In this document: positions 57,098 through 63,308 of the stretch, piece after piece | Position numbering within the stretch: position 1 is the first letter of the stretch | Layout of the letters: each line of letters opens with the position of its first letter | Source of the DNA: Streptomyces himastatinicus ATCC 53653 | Lineage (GTDB): Bacteria; Actinomycetota; Actinomycetes; Streptomycetales; Streptomycetaceae | Length of the DNA stretch: 63,308 bases | NCBI RefSeq assembly: GCF_000158915.1 | Contig: NZ_GG657754.1 | Span: 9,173,814-9,237,121 of the forward strand | Direction of reading: 5' to 3' | The notes under the pieces: model-generated | What the model saw: the letters and a program-made list of their open reading frames with translations, nothing else | The model's database searches: none | Told to the model about the DNA's origin: nothing | Made by a program: the position numbers and the translations under genes

Positions 57098-58737
57098 CCC
57101 AACGACGCGGAACGGGCCGGGACTTCGAGGTACGAAGTCCCGGCCCGTTTCGCGTTGCCCAGGATCAGCCCCGTCAGCGGCACCCGGAGGGTTACGTGGC
57201 GCACCGGGGCGGGCAGCCGCACCCCCGCCAGCCGCAGCTGTCCCGCCCGGGCGGCGAAGGCCGCACCGTGCATGATGTGCGTGGCCACCTCGGCGACCCC
57301 GCGGTGGGCGGGCGCGGCGAGATGGGTGCCCGCGACCCACTGGTTGAACGCGCCCATTGCCGGGCCGCACCAGATCTGGTAGTCCGCCGCCCGCTCGGGC
57401 ACCCCGCGGATGGACCACCCCGAGGACAGCCCCAGATACCAGCGGAACACCAGGGCCATCCGGCGCTTGGGGTTGTCCCGCGCCCGCTCGATCTGCTCCG
57501 GGTCGCGCTCGGCGAAGAACCGGACGCAGTCCTCCCACACGTCCTCCAGCGGCCGCTGGAAGACGCGCTTCTCCAGTTCGGCCCGCTCGGTGTCCCCGAG
57601 GGATTCGAGCGAGTCGTGCGTCCGGTACGCCTCGTACAGTCGGCGCGCCCGGCCGGGGAACATCGTGCCGCGCTGGAGCACCTGGACGTCGACGCCCATC
57701 TCGAACATGTCGGCCGACGGAGCCATCACACAGTCCGCCACCCCGGCGGACGCGAGCAGCTCCTTCGCCCCGGGCGACTGGTCGCTCTCCACGCACGCCT
57801 GGTTGATCGAGCCGGTGACGACGTACGCGGCACCGAGAGCGAACGCGGCCGCCGCGGCGGCCGGGGTACCGATGCCGCCTGCCGCGCCGACCCGCACCGG
57901 GCGCGCGTACCCCAGCTCGCGCTGGATCCGGTCGCGCACCGCGATCAGCTCGGGCAGAAGCACGACCAGCGGACGCCGGTCGGTGTGGCCGCCGGAGTCC
58001 GCCTCGGCGGTGATGTCGTCCGCCATCGGCACCTGCCGTGCCAGCTCGGCCTGTTCGGCGCTGATCGCACCGGACTCCACCAGGGAGCGCAGCATCGCCT
58101 CGGGGGCCGGGCGCAGGAAACGCTCCGCCACCTCCGCCCGGGACACCTTGGCGATGATCCGGTTGGCCACCGTGATCCGGCCCTCGGCGTCCCGGGACAG
58201 CCCGGCGGCCCGGTAGTGCACCACCTGCGGGGTGAGGTCCAGGAACGCCGACGCCTCGACGCAGCGCACCTGGTGGCGCAGGCACAGTTCCACCACGGCC
58301 CGCTCCATGGCCAGTTCGTTCGGGGAGTGGATCAGGTTGACGGCGAACGGCACGCCCGGTGCCTCGGTGGTGATACGGCGGATCGCCGTGTCCACCTTGT
58401 CGGTCAGCACCCCGGCCGCGCCGAACGAGCCCAGGAAACCGGCCCGGGCCAGGGCGATGACCATGTCGGCGGACGCGATGCCATTGGCCATCGCCCCGCC
58501 GTGGTAGGCGTGGCCGACGCCCTGGGCGGCCCGGAAGGCCGGATCGCCGAGCGAGGCGGGCGGCAGGGACGGCACGGCGGCCAGCACCTGGGCCCGGCGG
58601 GCGAGCCCGGCGTCGGTGGTGACCCCGACGCCCAGCTCGTCCCGTACGACGAAACACGGCCGGTCCAGCAGATTCAGCTCGCGGTAGATCGCCTCGGGCT
58701 CCCGGGCAAGGCCCGCCGCCCGGTCGGTCGGTGTCAC
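56653..58737 (-). CDS. pfaD: PfaD-family enoyl reductase / nitronate-monooxygenase-like protein (3' end uncertain)
   Basis: FMN-dependent TIM-barrel trans-acting enoyl reductase of PUFA and polyketide synthases. The start at GTG 58737 overlaps the dehydratase stop. Family text: LAREPEAIYRELNLLDRPCFVV, GGAMANGIASADMVIALARAGFLGSFGAAG, VRVGAAGGIGTPAAAAAAFALGAAYVVTGSINQAC, VMAPSADMFEMGVDVQVLQRGTMFPGRARRLYEAYR, and ending GPAMGAFNQWVAGTHLAA through GAAFAARAGQLRLAGVRLP. The family normally ends here, at about residue 530, near base 57190. The frame has no stop there and runs on through the terminator and antisense to the permease until 56653. A single-base shift would stop it at a TGA near 57175. 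The last 170 or so residues are therefore doubtful. Confidence 0.75.
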   Translation of the reverse strand: MTPTDRAAGLAREPEAIYRELNLLDRPCFVVRDELGVGVTTDAGLARRAQVLAAVPSLPPASLGDPAFRAAQGVGHAYHGGAMANGIASADMVIALARAGFLGSFGAAGVLTDKVDTAIRRITTEAPGVPFAVNLIHSPNELAMERAVVELCLRHQVRCVEASAFLDLTPQVVHYRAAGLSRDAEGRITVANRIIAKVSRAEVAERFLRPAPEAMLRSLVESGAISAEQAELARQVPMADDITAEADSGGHTDRRPLVVLLPELIAVRDRIQRELGYARPVRVGAAGGIGTPAAAAAAFALGAAYVVTGSINQACVESDQSPGAKELLASAGVADCVMAPSADMFEMGVDVQVLQRGTMFPGRARRLYEAYRTHDSLESLGDTERAELEKRVFQRPLEDVWEDCVRFFAERDPEQIERARDNPKRRMALVFRWYLGLSSGWSIRGVPERAADYQIWCGPAMGAFNQWVAGTHLAAPAHRGVAEVATHIMHGAAFAARAGQLRLAGVRLPAPVRHVTLRVPLTGLILGNAKRAGTSYLEVPARSASLGYLIPDRTNALTMLRWSTRYSANTGRQASPETAISGPQSVPSVPMKLRSPSWRTALLRCITMAGQKYSFHALTNSTTASADSAERMLGTTTVHSVVHDERPSIADASSSSRGKLSRCWRSSSTPSAEQRVGTTTPMRVLSSPSCISST
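57106..57154. terminator. Strong bidirectional hairpin terminator
   Basis: Arms 57106-57127 and 57133-57154 pair over 22 bases with one mismatch (left arm core GGGCCGGGACTTCG, right arm core CGAAGTCCCGGCCC) around the loop AGGTA. It stands between the stop of the plus-strand permease operon and the end of the minus-strand lipid-synthase operon. There is no clear U-tract on either side, as is common in high-GC actinobacteria. Confidence 0.85.
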
Positions 58738-60716
58738 CACGGTGCGGCTCCCTGCTCGCGCAGTTCGATGGCGATGTCGATGAGTTCGTAGATGCGCAGC
58801 CCCGGCTTCCACATGCTGGCGTCCGCGACGACCCGCAGCCGCCCGGACTTGCGCTGGATCTCCTTGATGTGGACTTCCAGCGTCACGGTGCCGTCAGTGG
58901 GCAGGAACTGCCCCCGGTACTTCCAGGTGAACGGCACACCGACCGGCAGCACGAAGCCGGGGTCGCGCATGCCGTCGCCGAGGCCGGAGTCGAGCAGCCA
59001 CTCCTGCATCGCCTGGATGACGGTCTCGACCCCGAGCGACCCGGGGATCACCGGGTCGAGGTGGAAGTGGCGGGCGAAGAACCAGTCGTCCGGGTCGATG
59101 TTCCGCGTCGAGTGCAGATAGCCCTTGCCGTAGCGGCCACCGCCGTCCACCACGGTCAGCTCGTCGAGCAGCGTGAGCTTGTCGCGGGCGCAGAGCGGCG
59201 CGGCCGGGTCGGCGCGCCGGGCGGCCACGTCGATGGTGCGGCCCTCCGCGGTGGGGTTCTCGTCCCGCCAGGTGGGCACGTCACGGCCCGCGTCGAGGCC
59301 GGTCTGGTTGTCCAGCGCCTGCTCGCTGAAGTAGCCGAACAGGGTCTCCCCGGAGTAGAAGGGCACTCCGTTCGCGGCGAGGGTGTACGTGAAGCTCTGG
59401 AGCGTCGAGCCGGGCATCGGCGTGGTGGACTCCAGCGCGGAGTCCTGCCGGATGGTGGTGTCCCGCAGATCGACCTCGTGCAGCACGGTGGCCGTGCCGC
59501 CCAGGTTGCGCAGGCACTGCGTCTCGTGCGGCCTGCTCAGTGTGGCGCCGAGGTGGTAGCCGATGAGCAGCGCCGACTGGAGGGAGGTCTCCATGTAGAC
59601 ACAGTTGGGCATGGACGCGTTGGCGGTGTCCGCGTAGTACCAGGAGTCGGCGGGGGAGTCGTACTCGGTCTGGTACGTGGCGCCGTCGAGCCGCCCGCGC
59701 TCACCCTGGATGTCCACGACCCGGTCGACGAGCAGCAGCCCGCCCGTGGGGATGCGGGTCGCCTTGATCCCGGTGTAGTGGGCGAATTCAGGGCCCAGCG
59801 CGATGCCCTGGTCGCCCCGGGCGAGATGGGCGAGCTGGAACTCGCTGAGCAGGACCCGTTCGCCCTGCGCGCTCTTGCGGCCGAGCCACCGAGCGGGGAA
59901 GCCGCCGCGCTCGGGGCCGACCGGCACCCCGGGCTTCTCGTGGACGGCCACCTCGACCCCGGCCACCACGGCGCCGCCGCTCCGGGCGCGCACCCGCAGC
60001 CCGGGCCGCGGTACCAGGTCGATCCACTCCACCTCGACATCGAGTCCGGTGTCCGCGTCCGTGCCGGACTCGACCTGGGTGCGCTCCGGGCCGACGCGCA
60101 CGAACCGCGCGTCGGCGAGGCACAGATGCAACCCGGTGAACAGCGCGAACACCTGCGCGGCCTGCACGGTCGCCTCGACGGGGTCGGCGCCCGGCACCGT
60201 ACGCGCCACCACCCGGCCGTGGCCCCCGGAGCCGCCGCGCAGCTCCAGGGCGGTCACCTCGGTCAGCGCCAGGTCGGCACCGGCCGCGAGGCGGACATCG
60301 GGGTTGCGGTCCTCCTGGTCGTAACCGGCGCCGAACACCCCGGCGATGTCACCCGCGGCCAGCCGCCGCAGCTCGGTGGCGCCCAGCCGGGTCACCACCG
60401 AACGGGCCAGTGGCTTGAACGCGCCCTCCGCGGCCGCCCGGGCCGGACCGGCCGCCACGGCGGTCCGGCCCGGAAGGCCGAGCAGCCGGCGCTGGAGCGC
60501 CGCCTGCGCGCGGAGCGCCCCCGAATGGGCGCTGACCAGGGCGGTACGCAGCTCGACGAGGGTGGAGCCGGGCTGCGGCGCCCCACCGGCCGGAACGGCC
60601 GGAGCAGGGGGTTCGGGGCGTGCGGATGGTGCGGTCGGTTCGGGCTGTGGGGGTGGGGGAGCGGTCCAGGCGACCGCGTCGAACGGCTCGCCCTCGAACT
60701 CCAGGACTTCGGTCAT
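58734..60716 (-). CDS. Free-standing FabA-like double dehydratase (PfaC DH-DH type)
   Basis: A 660-residue protein corresponding to the two FabA-like hot-dog regions normally found at the end of PfaC. After a Pro-rich N-terminus (residues 18-50), LARSVVTRLGATELRRLAAGDIAGVFGAGYDQEDRNP and GIALGPEFAHYTGIKATRIPTGGLLLVDRVV are PfaC dehydratase text. The second unit has the active site FFARHFHLDPVIPGSLGVETVIQAM (His near 550, then DPVxPGxLG). It removes water from beta-hydroxyacyl-ACP and may isomerise cis/trans like FabA. No KS or CLF domains are present, so they must be in another gene. ATG 60716 overlaps the PKS stop and its stop overlaps pfaD. Confidence 0.87.
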   Translation of the reverse strand: MTEVLEFEGEPFDAVAWTAPPPPQPEPTAPSARPEPPAPAVPAGGAPQPGSTLVELRTALVSAHSGALRAQAALQRRLLGLPGRTAVAAGPARAAAEGAFKPLARSVVTRLGATELRRLAAGDIAGVFGAGYDQEDRNPDVRLAAGADLALTEVTALELRGGSGGHGRVVARTVPGADPVEATVQAAQVFALFTGLHLCLADARFVRVGPERTQVESGTDADTGLDVEVEWIDLVPRPGLRVRARSGGAVVAGVEVAVHEKPGVPVGPERGGFPARWLGRKSAQGERVLLSEFQLAHLARGDQGIALGPEFAHYTGIKATRIPTGGLLLVDRVVDIQGERGRLDGATYQTEYDSPADSWYYADTANASMPNCVYMETSLQSALLIGYHLGATLSRPHETQCLRNLGGTATVLHEVDLRDTTIRQDSALESTTPMPGSTLQSFTYTLAANGVPFYSGETLFGYFSEQALDNQTGLDAGRDVPTWRDENPTAEGRTIDVAARRADPAAPLCARDKLTLLDELTVVDGGGRYGKGYLHSTRNIDPDDWFFARHFHLDPVIPGSLGVETVIQAMQEWLLDSGLGDGMRDPGFVLPVGVPFTWKYRGQFLPTDGTVTLEVHIKEIQRKSGRLRVVADASMWKPGLRIYELIDIAIELREQGAAPW

Positions 60717-63308
60717 GACGCGGTCGTCTCCTCCTGATCGGCCGACTGGTGCTGCCACCGCCGTACCGACTCCTGGAACTTGTCCGCCATGTCCGGAGTG
60801 GACACGACGGTGACATCGGCGAAGCGGCACAGCACCCGCCCGTCGGCCGTGGCCGCGGTGGCGTTCACCGTGACCCCGCCCGCCGCCTGGCGCGCCTCGT
60901 CCAGCACCAGGAGATACGGCTCGTCGTCGGGCAGCGGCGCGTACCACTCCGCCCGGCCGATGCCCAGCGGCAGACAGGCCCCGCCGAGCAGCTCCTTGCC
61001 CAGCACCGGCGGGCCCTGGAGGATGACGTCCGCCAGGACCGGGCTGTGCAGCCGCCCGGCGTACGCGCCACCGGCCACGTCCGCGTCGGCGAGACGGCAC
61101 AGCAGCACCATGCGGTCCGCCGAACGGTCGAGCACACGACGCATGCCCTGGAGGCGCGGGGCGTGGAACTGGGTGGCCTCGCGGTAGATGTCGATACCGT
61201 CCTCGGGCCCGTCGGTGACCGGCGGTACGTCGATCACGGGCGCCTCCGGCGGCTCGGGCGCGAGGAGGAACGTACCGGCGTAGTGCGAGACCAGCGCCCC
61301 GGCGGACGACCGGCTGCGCACCGCGGCGCGGACGATCACCTCGTCCCCGTGGCCCTCCTCGGCCTCGGCCTGGACCCGGAAGCCGTCGTGGCGCGTGCCG
61401 TCGAAGACGATGCCCTTGTGCACCTGGAAGTCCAGGGCCCGCACCACCCGCAGGCCCGGGTGGGACCGCTCCGCGACGCCGACCAGCCAGCCGAGGCCGA
61501 ACGTGGCGGGCAGCACGGCGTGTTCGCCGATCCGATGCGCCTGGATGACCTCATCGGCGTCGATGCCGGTGATGTCACGGTGGGCGGAGAACGCCGGGGC
61601 CAGCCCCGGCCGGCCTCCGCCGAGCGCGGTGTTCTCGCCGACCAGGACGCACACCTCGGAGGTGGGCGGCCCGGCGAACTCGCCGACGAACGCCCGCGCG
61701 CCGACCCGCGGGTCGAGCAGCGGGATGCCACGGGCGGTGAACAGCTCCCGCAGCTCGGGGGTGACCATCCCGGCGTCCCAGGCGCCCCAGTCGATCGCGG
61801 TGACCCGCGCCCCGGGGTGGGCATGCCGCCATCCGGCCGCGAACCGGCACAGGGCCTCGTTCGCCGCCGCGTAGTCGGCCTGGCCCGGGTTGCCGAGCAG
61901 GCCCGCCACCGAGGTGAACAGCACCAGATGGCGCAGCGCGTCGCCGTCCAGCGCGTCCAGCACATGGCGCAGCCCGTCGAGCTTGGGCGCGAGGACCCGG
62001 GCGATCTGCTCGGACGTCTTGTCCGGCAGCAACGCGTCGGCGAGCACCCCGGCGCCGTGCACCACGCCCGTGATCCGGTCGCGGTGTTCGGCCAGCGCCG
62101 ACTGGACGGCGGCCCGGTCGGTGGTGTCGACGGCCACGTACTCCCCGCGGTCGCCCAGCGCGGCCAGCGTGGCGCGGATCTCCCGCTGGGCGAGCAGGCT
62201 GCCGTGCACCCGGCGCACCTCGCGCGGGGTGGGGCGGGCCCCGTCCGCGGCGAGACCGGCGATCACGGCGGGCTGGAGGTCGGCGTCGGCGATCCCGGCC
62301 GCCCACGACGGCTCCGGCTCCAGCTCGGTGCGGCCGAGCAGCAGGAAGCGGGCGGGGGCGTGTGCGGCGAGCGCGCGGACGCACTCGGCGGTCACGCCCC
62401 GGGCGCCACCGGTGACCAGCAGCAGGTCCGCCTCGGTCAGGGCGGTGGCGGGCAGTTCGCCGTCCAGGTCCACGGTGGTGACCCGGTGGGCCTCGCCGTG
62501 GCTGCCGGGCACCACGGTCCAGCGGGCGCCGTGTTCGTCGACGGCCACTTCGAGGGTGTCCCGGGCCGCGTCACGTATCTCCGTGAGCACCGCCGCGGTG
62601 AACTCCGTGTCGGACAGCGCCGGTTCGATGTCGAGCGCGCGGCAGAACAGCGCGGGCCGCTCGGCCGCCAGGGTCTTGACGACCCCGCCGACGCCGCCCA
62701 CCAGGGACGCGACCGCACCGCGGCGGCCGTGCAGCCCGAGGCCGCCGTCGAGCCGGGTGACGGTGACGAACCCGGCCCGCCCGGTGGCCGGGTCGAGCGT
62801 ATCGGCGGCCCGTCCGGCGGTCAGGATCGCCCCGGTCAGCCGCTGCTCGGCGTCCGGCCAGTCCTGGGCGGCGTCCACCAGCGTGATGTACAGGTCGACG
62901 CGGCCGGTGTGCGCCGCGTCGTCCCCGGGCGTCGTCCGGCGGACCGACCAGCCCTGGTCCTTCAGCGCGGTGGCGAGCGCGTCGCCGTCGGCGCCGCCCT
63001 CGTCCAGGAGGACCGCCACCGGCTCCGCCGGGTACGGCCGCTCGATCACGTCGACCGCGGGCAGCCCCACGAGGTCGACGGCCTGCCGGGGCGCGCTCGC
63101 CCCGGCGTCACGGCCTTTTGGGTCGACATCACCCTCTCCGGTGGCCAGGTAGTCGGCGATCTGATCGACCGTGCGCAACTCTCCGAGCTGTTCCAGCCGG
63201 ATTTCCGGGAGGTCGGGCATCCGCTCCTGGATGGAACCCAGCACCTGGACGCGCTTGATGGAGTCGACGCCGAAAAACAGGCCTCGAGGTCCATGGTCGG
63301 GTCGATCA
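60713..63308 (-). CDS. PfaA-type polyketide/PUFA synthase, C-terminal part (ACP-KR-DH), partial
   Basis: Cut by the right edge. The visible part starts inside an acyl carrier protein: GVDSIKRVQVLGSIQERMPDLPEIR, the PUFA-ACP signature with the phosphopantetheine Ser. Next, a ketoreductase with LLLVTGGARGVTAECVRALA and the active-site Ser/Tyr in VLFTSVAGLLGNPGQADYAAANEA, then a dehydratase hot-dog (HRIGEHAVLPATFGLGWL, then VHKGIVFDGTRHDGFRVQ) to the C-terminus. At about 63283 the frame breaks: TMDLEA upstream is in another frame and one added C would join it to LFFGVDSIKR. It extends an acyl chain, reducing and dehydrating it, with the DH-DH and PfaD proteins acting in trans. Its stop overlaps the next gene. 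Confidence 0.85.
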   Translation of the reverse strand, partial: DRPDHGPRGLFFGVDSIKRVQVLGSIQERMPDLPEIRLEQLGELRTVDQIADYLATGEGDVDPKGRDAGASAPRQAVDLVGLPAVDVIERPYPAEPVAVLLDEGGADGDALATALKDQGWSVRRTTPGDDAAHTGRVDLYITLVDAAQDWPDAEQRLTGAILTAGRAADTLDPATGRAGFVTVTRLDGGLGLHGRRGAVASLVGGVGGVVKTLAAERPALFCRALDIEPALSDTEFTAAVLTEIRDAARDTLEVAVDEHGARWTVVPGSHGEAHRVTTVDLDGELPATALTEADLLLVTGGARGVTAECVRALAAHAPARFLLLGRTELEPEPSWAAGIADADLQPAVIAGLAADGARPTPREVRRVHGSLLAQREIRATLAALGDRGEYVAVDTTDRAAVQSALAEHRDRITGVVHGAGVLADALLPDKTSEQIARVLAPKLDGLRHVLDALDGDALRHLVLFTSVAGLLGNPGQADYAAANEALCRFAAGWRHAHPGARVTAIDWGAWDAGMVTPELRELFTARGIPLLDPRVGARAFVGEFAGPPTSEVCVLVGENTALGGGRPGLAPAFSAHRDITGIDADEVIQAHRIGEHAVLPATFGLGWLVGVAERSHPGLRVVRALDFQVHKGIVFDGTRHDGFRVQAEAEEGHGDEVIVRAAVRSRSSAGALVSHYAGTFLLAPEPPEAPVIDVPPVTDGPEDGIDIYREATQFHAPRLQGMRRVLDRSADRMVLLCRLADADVAGGAYAGRLHSPVLADVILQGPPVLGKELLGGACLPLGIGRAEWYAPLPDDEPYLLVLDEARQAAGGVTVNATAATADGRVLCRFADVTVVSTPDMADKFQESVRRWQHQSADQEETTAS

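Overview
The window is very GC-rich (roughly 70-75%), densely coded actinobacterial DNA. It shows NNG/NNC codon usage, many GTG starts, four-base stop/start overlaps, F420/LLM-type enzymes, SCO6745- and YunG-type proteins and lipoprotein-anchored ABC systems. A Streptomyces or close relative is the best guess. I saw no rRNA, tRNA, CRISPR array, insertion sequence, integrase or origin. No stretch over 300 bases lacks a gene.

Left part (1-32.6 kb) is a large CoA-ester and ring-degradation island around two peptide-type transport blocks. From right to left on the minus strand the first catabolic block (10.06-0.2 kb) holds two acyl-CoA dehydrogenases, an acyl-CoA synthetase, a class III CoA-transferase, an SDR, an amidohydrolase with a collagen-like tail, a MenB/BadI-like crotonase, a ferredoxin reductase and the start of an esterase. 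Divergent from it runs thiolase, SDR and crotonase (10.1-12.9 kb). A GntR/FCD regulator follows (12.9-13.6 kb), then a peptide ABC operon with a permease-ATPase fusion (13.7-19.2 kb). An aldehyde dehydrogenase (19.4-20.9 kb) faces an eight-gene, almost fully overlapping operon (28.3-20.9 kb): P450, [3Fe-4S] ferredoxin, SDR, a double-length CoA-transferase, two MaoC-type hydratases, a thiolase-like protein and a DUF35 protein. The last two resemble a retro-aldolase pair. Next come an SDR, a SnoaL-like protein, a Baeyer-Villiger monooxygenase (BVMO) and an LLM-class oxidoreductase. Together these can oxidise a cyclic, probably terpenoid- or steroid-like compound, open the ring and shorten the CoA ester. 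A 16-bp dyad (AACYAT-N4-ATRGTT and variants) recurs in front of most of these units and suggests a single regulon.

Middle part (32.6-51.7 kb): a second peptide ABC operon led by a C45-family Ntn hydrolase and divergent from an RpiR regulator; two tandem NodB-fold deacetylases, of which the second has lost its metal ligands; a YunG-like protein; an MBL-fold hydrolase; and a PDR-type reductase divergent from an acyl-CoA dehydrogenase across three exact 17-bp tandem repeats. A coupled run of thioesterase-like, alpha/beta-hydrolase, amidohydrolase, MalY-type PLP enzyme and SCO6745-like protein follows, facing an MFS exporter.

Right part (51.9-63.3 kb): a sugar- or glycerophosphodiester-type ABC importer with an embedded phosphoesterase, a strong hairpin terminator, and then on the minus strand the end of a PfaA-type synthase (ACP-KR-DH, cut by the window edge), a free-standing FabA-like double dehydratase and a PfaD enoyl reductase. 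This is a PUFA/secondary-lipid-synthase-like locus.

Several genes (amidohydrolase, CoA-transferase, acyl-CoA synthetase, crotonase, BVMO, PfaA-like ACP, perhaps PfaD) contain one- or few-base frame breaks, mostly in short homopolymers. They look more like assembly errors than decay, but the sequence alone cannot decide.
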